Source of the DNA: an uncultured Oscillospiraceae bacterium
GTDB lineage: Bacteria; Bacillota; Clostridia; Oscillospirales; Oscillospiraceae
DNA: 64,000 nt
Assembly (NCBI GenBank): GCA_944387065.1
Contig: CALXDM010000006.1
Location: 20,888 to 84,887 of the forward strand
Reading direction: 5' to 3'
The position numbers and the translations under genes are program-made. The notes beneath the pieces were generated by a model. That model saw only the letters and a list, made by a program, of their open reading frames with translations. It did no database searches and was not told the origin of the DNA. Positions 35,811-45,603 of the stretch are shown here, in pieces; position 1 is the stretch's first letter; every line of letters starts with the position of its first letter.

Positions 35811-36683
35811 TCAGTCCAAGGCCACCACGGCGCCCTGGTACTCCTGCTCGATCCAAGTCCTGATCTCATCGCTGCGCAGCGCGTCCACCAGGGCCTGGAT
35901 GGCCTCGTTGTCCTCGTCGCCCTCCCGGACGGCCACCACATTGGCATAGGCCGTGGCGGCGGCGCCGTCGGTGGACTCGGTGGCCAGTGCGTCGGCCACG
36001 TTCAGCCCCGCGTCGATGGCGTAGTTGCCGTTGATGACGGCGACGTCCAGGCTGCTCAGGGAGCGGGGCAGCTGGGCAGCCTCCAGCTCCTCAATCTGGT
36101 AGTTGTGGGGATTGTCCACGATGTCCAGCACCGTGGGCTCCAGCCCGGCGTCCTCGGGCAGGGTGATCAGCCCCTGCTCCTGGAGCAGCAGCAGCGCCCG
36201 GCCGCCGTTGGTAGGATCGTTGGGGATGCCGATGACCGCCCCATCGGGCAGCTGGTCCAGGCTGGACACCCGGCCGGCGTAGATGCCGAAGGGCTCGTAG
36301 TGGATCTCGCCCACACTGGCCAGGTGGGTGCCGTGCTCGGTATTGAAGTTATTCAGGTAGGTGATGTGCTGGAAGTAGTTGGCGTCGATCTCCCCGGACT
36401 CCACCGCGTTGTTGGGTACGATATAATCGGTGAACTCCCGGATCTCCAGGGTGATGCCCTGCTCAGCCAGGATGGGCACCACCTGCTCCAGGATCTCGGC
36501 ATGGGGGGCGGGGGAGGCCCCCACAGTGATGGTGACGTTCTCCGCCGGGGCAGAGTTCTCCCCGCCGGCGGGGCTGCCCGTGGGGGCGGCGGAGCTGCCG
36601 GAGCCGCCGTTGCCGCATCCGGCCAGCAGGGACAGGCTGGCCGCGCAAGCCAGCGCCAGGGCAAACACTTTCTTCTTCATCAT
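35811..36683 (-). CDS. metQ: Methionine ABC transporter, substrate-binding lipoprotein
   Basis: A 290-residue NlpA/MetQ-family lipoprotein. The signal peptide ends in LSLLAGCG (lipid Cys near residue 23), then a Gly/Ser/Ala linker. The mature part opens ITVGASPAPHAEILEQV and contains YFQHITYLNNFN, typical of MetQ. It binds methionine outside the membrane for MetNI. It has its own promoter and a Met-specific T-box leader, separate from metNI. The start may be 36683 or 36680 (two ATG codons in a row). The second has the better spacing, 8 bases, from GGAG. Confidence 0.94.
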   Translation of the reverse strand: MMKKKVFALALACAASLSLLAGCGNGGSGSSAAPTGSPAGGENSAPAENVTITVGASPAPHAEILEQVVPILAEQGITLEIREFTDYIVPNNAVESGEIDANYFQHITYLNNFNTEHGTHLASVGEIHYEPFGIYAGRVSSLDQLPDGAVIGIPNDPTNGGRALLLLQEQGLITLPEDAGLEPTVLDIVDNPHNYQIEELEAAQLPRSLSSLDVAVINGNYAIDAGLNVADALATESTDGAAATAYANVVAVREGDEDNEAIQALVDALRSDEIRTWIEQEYQGAVVALD

Positions 36684-36775
36684 GATGACTCCTTTTCTTC
36701 CAATCTTGATCTAATGATGTGAACCACGCCTTTGTGGATTTCACCGGGATGGGGCCAAGGGGTGTGTGCAGAAAA

Positions 36776-37072
36776 ATAAAAACGCCCTTGACCTGTGTCA
36801 AGGACGAAAGCGCGCGCTTCGTGGTACCACCTTGCTTCACCCATACCTCACGGCAAGGGCCTTTGGGGGTGCAGGACGGACTGTCCGATACCCCTGCGCT
36901 GTGACGGGCGCCCCCGTCGCGGACTCAAGGGTTCCCCCGTTGCCCGCGCGGCTCCAAGACCATGTTCGGCGCGGCCTTCGGTACCCGTTTTCAGCTGCCC
37001 GGGCTCTCTGCCACCGATCCTCCACGCTTACTCTTCTCTTCCTCGCCTTTTTCAACCCTATTCAGTTGATTG
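36776..37072 (-). promoter_or_regulatory. Methionine T-box leader of metQ
   Basis: On the minus strand the T-box sequence GGTGGTACCACGAAG (36817-36831) precedes a terminator hairpin (arms CCTTGAC/GTCAAGG, about 36785-36803) with a T run. Stem I motifs AAGAGTAAGCG and GCAGAGAGCC are visible. The specifier position reads GAAC-ATG, with ATG at 36961-36963, so uncharged tRNA-Met is the ligand. Confidence 0.92.
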
Positions 37073-37077
37073 CACTT

Positions 37078-37106
37078 AGTCTACCTGAGAACAGCCCCGG
37101 TGTCAA
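37078..37106 (-). promoter_or_regulatory. Sigma-A promoter of the metQ T-box unit
   Basis: Minus strand TTGACA (37101-37106), 17 bp spacer, TAGACT (37078-37083), just upstream of the leader. Confidence 0.85.
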
Positions 37107-37126
37107 TCGGATATTTTGCACAGAAG

Positions 37127-37162
37127 AAAGGCAGGCAAAGGGACATCTCTTTGTCTGCCTTT
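37127..37162 (-). terminator. Terminator of metNI
   Basis: Arms AAAGGCAGGCAAAG / CTTTGTCTGCCTTT (37127-37140 and 37149-37162) with one mismatch, 6 bases after the metI stop. It sets metNI apart from metQ. Confidence 0.7.
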
Positions 37163-37168
37163 TCCAAT

Positions 37169-37927
37169 TCATGTTGTCTCTTCCTGGCGGGCTGGGTCGT
37201 TGAGACGCACCCGGTAGCGGACCTTCCGGGTCTTGCCCTGGTGATCCACCCGGGCGGACAGGTAGCTGCCGATGGCCTGGGCGATCTGCACCAGGATGAC
37301 GATGAGCACCGTGGCCACCAGGCAGACGGCCAGGTTGTAGCGGTGGTAGCCGTAATTGATGGCGATCTTCCCCAGCCCGCCGCCGCCGATGGCCCCCGCC
37401 ATGGCCCCGTAGCCCAGTATGGTAATGAAGGCGGTGGTAAAGCAGGAGATGAGAGAGGGCAGACACTCGGGCAGGATCACCTTGCGGATGATCTGGAAGG
37501 GGGTGCACCCCATGGCCTGGGCGGCCTCGATCACCCCCGGGTCCACCTCCCGCAGGGAGGTCTCCACCAGCCGGGCCACAAAGGGGGCGGCGGCCACCAC
37601 CAGGGGCGGGATGGATGCTACGGTGCCGATCTGGGTGCCCAGTAGGATCAGGCTCAGGGGAGTGACAAACAGCATCAGGATCAGGAAGGGCACCGAGCGC
37701 AGGATGTTGATGAGGATGTTGACCACCTTCATCAGCGGGCCGGGCAGGGGGCGCACCCCGCTCCGCTCCCCAGCCACCAGCAGTACCGCCAGCGCCAGCC
37801 CCAGCAGAAAGGCCACCACGGTGGCAATGACGGTGGAGTAGAGGCTCTCCCAGGTGCCGGTGAGAAACTCCTCCAGGTAGCGGTCGCTGGCAAACACCTC
37901 CGCCAGGTCGTTCCAGAACTTATCCAT
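37169..37927 (-). CDS. metI: Methionine ABC transporter, permease
   Basis: A 252-residue permease with five to six membrane helices. It has the MetI-type EAA loop EAAQAMGCTPFQIIRKVILPE near residues 140-160 and GAMAGAIGGGGLGKIAINYGYHRYN near residues 185-209. The ATG at 37927 lies inside the end of metN, an overlap of 8 bases, so the two are coupled. The C-terminal tail is basic and cytoplasmic. Confidence 0.93.
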   Translation of the reverse strand: MDKFWNDLAEVFASDRYLEEFLTGTWESLYSTVIATVVAFLLGLALAVLLVAGERSGVRPLPGPLMKVVNILINILRSVPFLILMLFVTPLSLILLGTQIGTVASIPPLVVAAAPFVARLVETSLREVDPGVIEAAQAMGCTPFQIIRKVILPECLPSLISCFTTAFITILGYGAMAGAIGGGGLGKIAINYGYHRYNLAVCLVATVLIVILVQIAQAIGSYLSARVDHQGKTRKVRYRVRLNDPARQEETT

Positions 37928-38924
37928 GGCCCTCACCCACCTCCTCCACCGTCACGTTGGGCTGGTTTTTGATGTAGTTCATGGCCCGGGCGATCTGATC
38001 CGGGTCGTCCGGCAGACCCAGCAGCATGGATCCAAAGGCCTGGCCGTTGACATTGCGGGTGTCCGCCCCCAGGATGTTGGCCTTCACCCCGCAGTCGATG
38101 GCCAAGCTGGCGATGAGCGGCTCGTAGGAGGAGCCCCCCTGAAAGGCAACCCGGATGACATTGGTCGCGGGCAGCTGGTCAATGGCCACCCCGTCGGGGT
38201 AGACCAGGCGGCGGCCCGCCTCGGTCTTGGGATTGGAGAAGATCTCCTCCACCGTCCCCGCCTCCTGGAGCACCCCGTGGTCCAGGATGGCCACATGGGA
38301 GCAGATCTCCTCCACCACCCCCATCTCGTGGGTGATGACTACCACGGTGATGCCCAGGCGCCGGTTGATATCCTGGATCAGGCGCAGGATATCCCGGGTG
38401 GTCTTGGGGTCCAGGGCGGAGGTGGCCTCGTCACACAGCAGGATCTTCGGGTCGGAGGCCAAGGCCCGGGCAATGGCGATGCGCTGGCGCTGCCCGCCGG
38501 ACAGCTGGGCGGGATAGGCCCCCGCCTTGTCAGGCAGACCCACAATGTCCAGGTATTCCAGCGCCCGCTGCCTGGCCTGGGCGGGCTTCACCCCGGCAAT
38601 CTCCATGGGAAAGCAGATGTTTTTCAGGCAGGTGCGCTGCATGAGCAGGTTGAACTGCTGGAAGATCATGGCGATGGACCGGCGCTTCCGGATCAACTCC
38701 CGCTCAGGCAGGGCGCACAGGTCCTGCCCGTCGATGAGCACCTGGCCCTGGGTGGGCCGCTCCAGCAGGTTGATGCACCGCACCAGGGTGGACTTGCCCG
38801 CCCCACTCATGCCCACAATGCCGAACACATCCCCGTCCCGGATGATCAGGTTGATGTCGTCCAATGCCCGCAGCTCCCCCTCGGCTGTGGGGAAGACCTT
38901 GGAGATATGCCTCAGTTCGATCAT
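37920..38924 (-). CDS. metN: Methionine ABC transporter, ATP-binding protein
   Basis: A 334-residue ATPase. It has Walker A GMSGAGKST near 38-46, signature LSGGQRQR, Walker [14 protein letters not shown], and a C-terminal NIL regulatory domain (about 255-330, ending ARAMNYIKNQPNVTVEEV). This domain binds methionine in MetN and inhibits transport. The start at 38924 follows AGAGG by about 6 bases. It heads a two-gene unit with metI. Confidence 0.95.
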   Translation of the reverse strand: MIELRHISKVFPTAEGELRALDDINLIIRDGDVFGIVGMSGAGKSTLVRCINLLERPTQGQVLIDGQDLCALPERELIRKRRSIAMIFQQFNLLMQRTCLKNICFPMEIAGVKPAQARQRALEYLDIVGLPDKAGAYPAQLSGGQRQRIAIARALASDPKILLCDEATSALDPKTTRDILRLIQDINRRLGITVVVITHEMGVVEEICSHVAILDHGVLQEAGTVEEIFSNPKTEAGRRLVYPDGVAIDQLPATNVIRVAFQGGSSYEPLIASLAIDCGVKANILGADTRNVNGQAFGSMLLGLPDDPDQIARAMNYIKNQPNVTVEEVGEGHG

Positions 38925-38964
38925 GGCGCACCTCTTTTCCGCCGGTTTGTCCGGCAATGGGTCA

Positions 38965-38993
38965 ATTTTATGCCAAAACCCCCAGGGTGTCAA
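38965..38993 (-). promoter_or_regulatory. Sigma-A promoter of metNI
   Basis: Minus strand TTGACA (38988-38993), 17 bp spacer, TAAAAT (38965-38970). No T-box or S-box is visible in the 40-base leader. Confidence 0.8.
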
Positions 38994-39081
38994 GCCTGTG
39001 CGGGGTGGGCCGCCCCGCTGTCCCGGCCAGACGGGAGATTCCATTTTGTATTTTTTTTGTTTTTAAATTTCATATAGTTAT

Positions 39082-39113
39082 TAAAAATCCGCCGCAGCAC
39101 AGGGCTGTGGCGG
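39082..39113 (-). terminator. Terminator of the pst-pho operon
   Basis: On the minus strand the arms CCGCCACAG/CTGCGGCGG (one mismatched pair) are followed by ATTTTTAAT, 40 bases after the phoR stop. Confidence 0.8.
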
Positions 39114-39153
39114 GTGGGTGGCGGCTACCTCCCGGGGCAGACTGGCGGGGGGC

Positions 39154-40422
39154 CTATTCCCGCGCCAGGGGCAGGCGCACCGTGATGGTGGTGCCGGAGC
39201 CCACCACGCTGGCCAGGTGGATCTGGCCGTTGTACAGCGCCACAATGTGCTTGACGATGGCCAGGCCCAGCCCTGTGCCCCCTGCGGCCCGGCTGCGGCC
39301 CTTGTCCACCCGATAAAAGCGCTCAAACACCCGGCCCTGGCTCTCCGGCGGGATGCCGATGCCGGTGTCTGCCACGGTGAGCACCGCCTGCTCTCCCTCC
39401 CGGGCCAGGGTCACGCTCACCCGGCCGCCGGGGCGGTTGTACTTCACCGCGTTCTCCATCAGGTTCAAAGCCACCTCTTTGAAGCGGTCGGCGCTGATCG
39501 CCCCCTCCACCTCCTGTCCGGAAACCAGCAGGCTCACCCCCGCCTGGCGGGCCACCGGCTCCAGGAACTTCTCCGTCTCCCGGGCCACCTGGGTCAGGCT
39601 GCACTGCTCCCCCGGCAGGGCACCGGCCACCGTCTCCAGCTCGGTCACCTGGAGGATATCGTCCACCAGCTTGGTCAACCGGTCCACCTCTACAGAGATC
39701 ATGGACAGGAAGCGCTGCTGATCCTCTGGATCCTTCACCAGGCCGGAGGCCATCATGTCGGTGAACCCCTTGATGGAGGTCAGGGGAGTTTTCAGCTCAT
39801 GGGTCACATTGGCGGTGAACTCGCTGCGGGCCGATTGCAGGGTTTCGTCCACCTGGCGGGCCGCCACCTGGGCCTGCTCCACCGGCTTGGCTGTGTCCGC
39901 GGCCAGCTTGCGGGCCAGGAGCAGGGCCAGCACCAGGGCCAGCGCCCCGGCGGCGGCCACGCTCACCGCGCCCTGAGCCACCAGGGCGTTGACGGAGGAC
40001 ACCGGCTGGGCCGCCCGGCCTACGACGCCGTCTGCAAACCGGCGGGCCACATAGACGGTGGTCACCCCAGTGGTGGCCGAGCGGCGCACGTCGCTGCCCT
40101 GGCCCTGGGCCAGGGCCTGCTCCACCTCCGGGCGGTCGGAGTGGTCCTCCCCGATGTCCGCATCGGTGTCGCCCAGCACCGTGCCATCCGGAGCGATGAA
40201 GGTCAGGCGCAGGCTGGGAGCCGCGCTGTCAAACTGCCTCAGCAGGCGCTCCACCTGGGTATCCCCACCCTGCGCCTCCATCAGGGCCAGCACCTGGCAG
40301 AGCGACTGCTTGGTCGCCTCCAACTCCTGCTTGCGGAAAACGGCCACCCCCACCGCAGTGGACACTGCCACCGCCACGGCGGCGATGAGGAAGATGGAAA
40401 GGGTCAGTTTGCGCTTGAGCAC
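39154..40422 (-). CDS. phoR: Sensor histidine kinase PhoR
   Basis: A 422-residue membrane kinase. Two helices (about 7-29 and 152-172) flank an extracellular sensor region. A dimerisation box with the phosphorylated His is at FTANVTHELKTPLTSIKGF (near 203-221), followed by the N box NLMENAVKYN, and the G boxes DTGIGIP and GGTGLGLAIVKHI. It senses phosphate status through the Pst-PhoU complex and phosphorylates PhoB. It is the last gene of the operon pstSCAB-phoU-phoBR. Confidence 0.93.
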   Translation of the reverse strand: MLKRKLTLSIFLIAAVAVAVSTAVGVAVFRKQELEATKQSLCQVLALMEAQGGDTQVERLLRQFDSAAPSLRLTFIAPDGTVLGDTDADIGEDHSDRPEVEQALAQGQGSDVRRSATTGVTTVYVARRFADGVVGRAAQPVSSVNALVAQGAVSVAAAGALALVLALLLARKLAADTAKPVEQAQVAARQVDETLQSARSEFTANVTHELKTPLTSIKGFTDMMASGLVKDPEDQQRFLSMISVEVDRLTKLVDDILQVTELETVAGALPGEQCSLTQVARETEKFLEPVARQAGVSLLVSGQEVEGAISADRFKEVALNLMENAVKYNRPGGRVSVTLAREGEQAVLTVADTGIGIPPESQGRVFERFYRVDKGRSRAAGGTGLGLAIVKHIVALYNGQIHLASVVGSGTTITVRLPLARE

Positions 40423-40431
40423 GTTCTCACC

Positions 40432-41088
40432 TCACGCCATTTTGTAGCCCACGGAGCGCACCGTGGTGATATATCCCTCTCCCAGCTTCTGCCGGAGGGA
40501 TTTGATGTGCATATCCACTGTCCGGGTCTCGCCGGCAAAATTATAGTCCCACACGGCGGCCAGGATCTCGTCCCTGGTGAGCACCGTACCCCGGCGGCTG
40601 ACCAGCAGGCGCAGCAGCTCAAACTCCTTATAGGTCAGCGGGATTTCCGCCCCGTCCCGGCGCACCGTCCGGCCGGCCGGGTCGATGACCAGGTCTTCAT
40701 AGACCAGCTGGGGATCCCGTTCCCCCATCCGCCGCAGCACAGCGTTGATGCGGGCTTGCAGCTCCATGACGCCGAAGGGCTTGGTGATGTAGTCGTCCGC
40801 CCCGGTGTCCAGGGCGGTCACCTTATCCATCTCTGTCTGCCGCGCCGTGAGCATGATGATGGGCATCTTAGCCGTCGCGGGGTCCTGGCGCAGGCGGCGC
40901 ACGATCTCCAGGCCGTCCATACCGGGCAGCATCACATCCAGCAGGGCGATGTCCCCCCGCACCTCGTGGGCAAACAGCTCCTCGCCGCTCTCATAGGTCT
41001 GCACCTGGTGCCCCGTGGACTTGAAGTAGTACTCCAGCATAGCGCGGATGGAGGCGTCATCCTCCACGATGATGATCTTCAGCGGCAT
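40432..41088 (-). CDS. phoB: Phosphate response regulator PhoB/PhoP
   Basis: A 218-residue OmpR-family regulator. The receiver domain (1-118) has IIVEDDAS at 5-12, the phosphorylated Asp in ALLDVMLPGMDGLE and the Lys in YITKPFG. The winged-helix DNA-binding domain (125-215) ends GEGYITTVRSVGYKMA. It probably binds the TTTACA repeats in front of pstS. The gene is 9 bases upstream of phoR. Confidence 0.94.
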   Translation of the reverse strand: MPLKIIIVEDDASIRAMLEYYFKSTGHQVQTYESGEELFAHEVRGDIALLDVMLPGMDGLEIVRRLRQDPATAKMPIIMLTARQTEMDKVTALDTGADDYITKPFGVMELQARINAVLRRMGERDPQLVYEDLVIDPAGRTVRRDGAEIPLTYKEFELLRLLVSRRGTVLTRDEILAAVWDYNFAGETRTVDMHIKSLRQKLGEGYITTVRSVGYKMA

Positions 41089-41143
41089 GGGCCACCCCTC
41101 CTTTTGGCTCCGCTCCGGTCTTAGCCCGCTGCTGCGCGCTTCC

Positions 41144-41788
41144 TTATTGCAGCTGCCCGGTCACACAGAAGATGGCCCAGTTGGCGATGTTCACCGCGTG
41201 ATCGGCGATGCGCTCCAGATACTTGGCGATGATGATCAGGTCCACCGCCCGGCCGGTGTGGTCCTCCTGGTGGGCGATGCGCGCGGTCAGGTCGTGCTTG
41301 ATCTTGACAAACAGCTCATCCACCACGTCATCCAGGTTGATGACCGCCTGGGCAGTGGTCTCGTCCCGGTCGGCGTAGGCCGCGATGGCCTGGCGGACCA
41401 TCAGGCCAGCCTGGCGGCTCATGATGGCCAGATCCTCGGGCACCTCCGGCTTGGTGCCGTCGGAGGCCATGAGCAGGGAGATCTCCGCGATGTTGGCCGC
41501 CTGGTCGCCGATGCGCTGCAGGTCGGTGACCATCTTCAGGGCGGTGGAGATGGTGCGCAGGTCCCGGGCCACCGGCTGCTGGCGCATAAGCAGGGACATG
41601 CAGTGGTTCTCAATGTCCCGCTCCATCTGGTCCATGGAGGCGGTCAGCTCAATGGCCGTCCGGGCCCCCTCCTCGCCGCTTTTGGCTAGGGAGGCGGTGA
41701 CCAGGTCGATGGCGTCCTGGGCGGTGCCCGCCATGGCGGTCAGCTCGTGGCCCAACTCCAGCAGTTCCGCGTCAAAGGTTTTTCTCAT
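41144..41788 (-). CDS. phoU: Phosphate transport regulator PhoU
   Basis: A 214-residue all-helical protein with two PhoU repeats (about 15-100 and 118-205), each with a metal-binding acidic motif: DQMERDIEN and LDDVVDELF. It damps PhoR and the Pst transporter when phosphate is ample. It lies between pstB and phoB, the standard clostridial order. Confidence 0.95.
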   Translation of the reverse strand: MRKTFDAELLELGHELTAMAGTAQDAIDLVTASLAKSGEEGARTAIELTASMDQMERDIENHCMSLLMRQQPVARDLRTISTALKMVTDLQRIGDQAANIAEISLLMASDGTKPEVPEDLAIMSRQAGLMVRQAIAAYADRDETTAQAVINLDDVVDELFVKIKHDLTARIAHQEDHTGRAVDLIIIAKYLERIADHAVNIANWAIFCVTGQLQ

Positions 41789-41807
41789 CTCAGCTCACTC
41801 CTTCGCC

Positions 41808-42563
<756 letters not shown>

Positions 42564-42576
42564 ACTGTCCCGCTCC

Positions 42577-43428
42577 TTACTGTTTCTTCTTCAGGGCCTT
42601 ACCCGCCAGGGTGGCGGCCACGTTGATAACCAGGGTGATGACCATGAGGATGGCGGCAATGGCCAGCGCGGCGGCCACGTCGGCGTGCTCGTTGGCATAG
42701 ACGTACAACGCCACGCTCAGCGTGCCCGAGGAGGTGGTCATCGCCTCCCACAGGCTGTTGACGACGCTGCCCATCCCCGCGGTGAACAGCAGGGCGGCCG
42801 ACTCGCCCACGATGCGTCCCACGGCCAGGATGCAGCCGGTGACGATGCCGTCCACGGCGTTGGGCAGCACCACGGTGCGCACCATGCGCCACTTGCCCGC
42901 CCCCAGACCCAGCGCTCCCTCCCGGTAGGCCTGGGGCACCGTCTTGAGGGATTCCTGGGTGGTGCGCACGATGGTGGGCAGGATCATCACCACCAGGGTC
43001 AGCCCCCCGGCCAGGATGCCGTAGCCAAAGCCCAGCAACTGGTTGAAAAACAGCATGCCCACCAGGCCGAAGATGATGGAGGGGATGCCGGTGAGGGTCT
43101 CGGTGGCAAACTCCAGCACCGCCGCCAGGCGCCGATTGGCGGCGTACTCGGTCAGGTAGATGGCCGCCCCCACCCCCAGGGGGAGGACGATCACCATGGA
43201 GAACAGGATGATATACAGGGTGTTGAGAATGTTGGGCAGGATACCATCGGTCTGGTTGATATAGCTTTTCTGGGTGGAGAGAAATTCCCAGGTGATGCCG
43301 CCCAAGCCGCGGTAGAACACATAGGCGATCAGAAAGACCAGCAGGGCGCAGGTGATCAGCCCGCACAGGTACAGCAGCCCCCGCAGCCCCCGGTCATAGA
43401 GCCGCCGCCGCAACGAGAGATGTTCCAC
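42577..43428 (-). CDS. pstA: Phosphate ABC transporter, permease PstA
   Basis: A 283-residue permease with about six membrane helices. The coupling loop is [26 protein letters not shown] place the start at the GTG at 43428 ([14 protein letters not shown]), preceded by AAGGGGGA and 2 bases after the pstC stop. Longer in-frame starts would lie inside pstC and give a non-homologous Arg/His-rich leader. Confidence 0.92.
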   Translation of the reverse strand: MEHLSLRRRLYDRGLRGLLYLCGLITCALLVFLIAYVFYRGLGGITWEFLSTQKSYINQTDGILPNILNTLYIILFSMVIVLPLGVGAAIYLTEYAANRRLAAVLEFATETLTGIPSIIFGLVGMLFFNQLLGFGYGILAGGLTLVVMILPTIVRTTQESLKTVPQAYREGALGLGAGKWRMVRTVVLPNAVDGIVTGCILAVGRIVGESAALLFTAGMGSVVNSLWEAMTTSSGTLSVALYVYANEHADVAAALAIAAILMVITLVINVAATLAGKALKKKQ

Positions 43429-43430
43429 CC

Positions 43431-44390
43431 TCAGTCCCCCTTCCGATTCTTGATGAATACATTGAGGATCACGTTGATGAGCATGATGAACAGGAACAGC
43501 ACCAGCCCGATGGAGAACAGCGCGTCCCGCCACAGGGAGCCCACGGGGGCATAGTTCATCTCAGAGGCGATGGCGGTGGTCAAAAACCGCACGGAGGTGA
43601 ACAGGGAGCCGGGCAGGTTGGACACGTTGCCCGACACCATGATGATGGCCATGGCCTCGCCAATGGCCCGGCCCACCCCCAGCACCACGGCGGTGGCCAC
43701 TCCGGAGCGGGCCGCCGGCAGAGACACCCGGAAGATGGTCTCGATGTGGGTGGCCCCCAGGGCCAGGCTGGCCTCCTCATACTCCTTGGGCACCGCCCGC
43801 AGGGCAGTCTCGGCCACGTTGATGATGGAGGGCAGGATCATGATGGCCAGCACCACGATGGCCGCCAGCAGACAGGCCCCCGAGGCCAGGCCAAAGGCCC
43901 GCTGGATGGCGGGCACCAGCACCATCATGCCCACCAGGCCATACACCACCGAGGGGATACCCGCCAGCAGGGAGACGGCGGAGCGGATGACGGCGGCCAC
44001 CCGGGCCGGGGCCACCTTGGCCAGGAACAGGGCGGTGAGCACCCCGATGGGCACGCCGATCAGGATGGCACCGGCGGTGCCCGCCAGGGAGGTGAGCACG
44101 AAGGGCAGGATGCCAAACTGCCCCTGGCTGCCGTTCCAGGTGGCGCCAAACAGGAAGTCGGCCACGCCGATCTGGGCGATGGCAGGCACACCGGAAACCA
44201 CCAGGTACACGCTGATGAACAGCACGCAGGCCACCGCCACAAAGCCGCACAGGAAGAAGAGGGCGTGGACGAGAAACTCCACCACCTCCCGGGTGGTGCG
44301 CAGGCCGAAGCGGGCCTTGAAACGGGCCAGAGCGCTGGGCCGGTCCCCGCTCTGCTCCCCCTGTCCGGGGGCGTGGGGCAGCTCAGCCAT
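43431..44390 (-). CDS. pstC: Phosphate ABC transporter, permease PstC
   Basis: A 319-residue permease with six to seven helices. It has the coupling loop EEASLALGATHIETIFRVSLP and GVATAVVLGVGRAIGEAMAI, typical of PstC. The start at 44390 follows GAGGAG by 6 bases; another ATG at 44426 lacks a good site. A hairpin lies between pstS and this gene. Confidence 0.93.
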   Translation of the reverse strand: MAELPHAPGQGEQSGDRPSALARFKARFGLRTTREVVEFLVHALFFLCGFVAVACVLFISVYLVVSGVPAIAQIGVADFLFGATWNGSQGQFGILPFVLTSLAGTAGAILIGVPIGVLTALFLAKVAPARVAAVIRSAVSLLAGIPSVVYGLVGMMVLVPAIQRAFGLASGACLLAAIVVLAIMILPSIINVAETALRAVPKEYEEASLALGATHIETIFRVSLPAARSGVATAVVLGVGRAIGEAMAIIMVSGNVSNLPGSLFTSVRFLTTAIASEMNYAPVGSLWRDALFSIGLVLFLFIMLINVILNVFIKNRKGD

Positions 44391-44434
44391 GACGTTCTCC
44401 TCTTGCACAGCAAGCACTCCTTTCACAGGGGAAT

Positions 44435-44458
44435 AGCCCCTGCCACAGGGCAGGGGCT
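44435..44458 (-). other. Intercistronic hairpin pstS-pstC
   Basis: AGCCCCTGCC and its complement GGCAGGGGCT with an ACAG loop form a perfect 10 bp stem. Such stems often keep the pstS mRNA more abundant than the permease part. Confidence 0.6.
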
Positions 44459-44484
44459 GCTCCCGGTATTCTACAAGTAGACGC

Positions 44485-45363
44485 TCACTCGGCCACGGGC
44501 ACCGCGCCGGCGGCGGTGATCAGCTCGTTGGCCTGGGCGGAAGTGGCCCAGTCGAAGAAGGCCTGGGCGGCGGGGGTCAGCTGGGCGTCGCTGTTAGTCA
44601 CCAGCACGAAGGGGCGCTGGATGGCATAGGTGCCGTCCAGGATGGTGGCCTCGGTGCAGGCCACGCCGCCCACGGTGATGGCCACGATGCCCTCCTCCCC
44701 CTCCACCGCGGACAGGGAGGCGTAACCGATGGCCTGGGGATTGCTGCGCACCGCCTCGATGACCGCGCCGGTGGAGGTCAGCTCCTGGTCGTAGTCGCAC
44801 TGATCCTCCGTCTCGGTGATGGACTCAAAGCCGTCCCGGGTGCCCGAACCGTCCTCCCGGCCCATGAGGGCGATCTCCGCGTCGTCCCCCCCCACCTGGG
44901 ACCAGTTGGTGATCTCGCCGGTGTAGATCTGGGCGATCTGCTCCAGAGTCAGGTCGCTCACCGGATTGTCCCCATGGACGATGACGGCGATGCCGTCCAG
45001 GGCCAGGGTGGTGCCCACCAGGCCCTGGGCCTCCTCATCCGCATCCAGCGCCCGGGAGGCCAGGCCGATGTCGGCGGTGCCGGTCAGGGCGGCCTCCACG
45101 CCGGCGCTGGAGCCGCCGCCCTCCACGGTGACGGTGACGTTGCCGTTCACCTCCCGGAAGCCTTCGGCCAGGTAGTTCATCACGTCGTTCATGGAGGTAG
45201 AGCCCAGAGTGGTGACCGAGCCGCTGGCTGCGGCCGGGTCGCTGGCGGCCTGGCTGTTGTCCGCAGCCGGCTGGGAGTTGGTAGCGGGGCTCTGCTCGCC
45301 GCCGCAGGCGGCCAGGGTGCCCGCCAGGGCGAGGGTCAGGAGCGCAGCGGTGATCTTTTTCAT
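44485..45363 (-). CDS. pstS: Phosphate ABC transporter, substrate-binding lipoprotein
   Basis: A 292-residue phosphate-binding lipoprotein with signal peptide and lipobox AGTLAACGG (lipid Cys near residue 20). Phosphate-contact motifs are GSTSMNDVM near 52-60, EGGGSSAGVEAAL near 80-92, and GREDGSGTRDGFES near 165-178. The start at 45363 has GGAGAG 7 bases upstream. First gene of the operon, behind Pho-box repeats. The reading frame stays open far upstream through the pyrB antisense strand, which is not coding. Confidence 0.95.
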   Translation of the reverse strand: MKKITAALLTLALAGTLAACGGEQSPATNSQPAADNSQAASDPAAASGSVTTLGSTSMNDVMNYLAEGFREVNGNVTVTVEGGGSSAGVEAALTGTADIGLASRALDADEEAQGLVGTTLALDGIAVIVHGDNPVSDLTLEQIAQIYTGEITNWSQVGGDDAEIALMGREDGSGTRDGFESITETEDQCDYDQELTSTGAVIEAVRSNPQAIGYASLSAVEGEEGIVAITVGGVACTEATILDGTYAIQRPFVLVTNSDAQLTPAAQAFFDWATSAQANELITAAGAVPVAE

Positions 45364-45441
45364 GTTCGTTTCTCTCCATTCCTGAATCAAATTCGATTTT
45401 GCCAGGGTCACGATGTAGCTCCCTTGCGGGAGGACAGTTTG

Positions 45442-45496
45442 AGTGTACCGGAGCAGTGTAAAATGCGCGCCCAGGGCTTTGTAAAGTTTTTGTAAA
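45442..45496 (-). promoter_or_regulatory. Pho-box repeats and promoter of the pst operon
   Basis: On the minus strand TTTACA occurs at 45491-45496, 45480-45485 (11 bp period) and 45457-45462. A -10-like TACACT (45442-45447) follows the last copy. There is no standard -35, as expected for a PhoP/PhoB-activated promoter. Confidence 0.8.
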
Positions 45497-45547
45497 ACGC
45501 CGGCGGCCAGGGCACTCCTGCCGCCCAGAGCGACAGGTCGATTCCTG

Positions 45548-45576
45548 TTGCCCTGGCCGACAAGGTGTGGTAGAAT
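45548..45576 (+). promoter_or_regulatory. Sigma-A promoter of pyrB
   Basis: TTGCCC (45548-45553), 17 bp spacer, TAGAAT (45571-45576); the leader is short (about 20 bases), so no attenuator fits. Confidence 0.7.
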
Positions 45577-45603
45577 AGACGAAACGGGAAAGGGGAGACG
45601 GCC

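Noticed and set aside
36719..37203. Small open frames across the metQ leader
   Set aside because: The T-box, specifier and terminator explain this stretch; the frames have no ribosome sites or homology.
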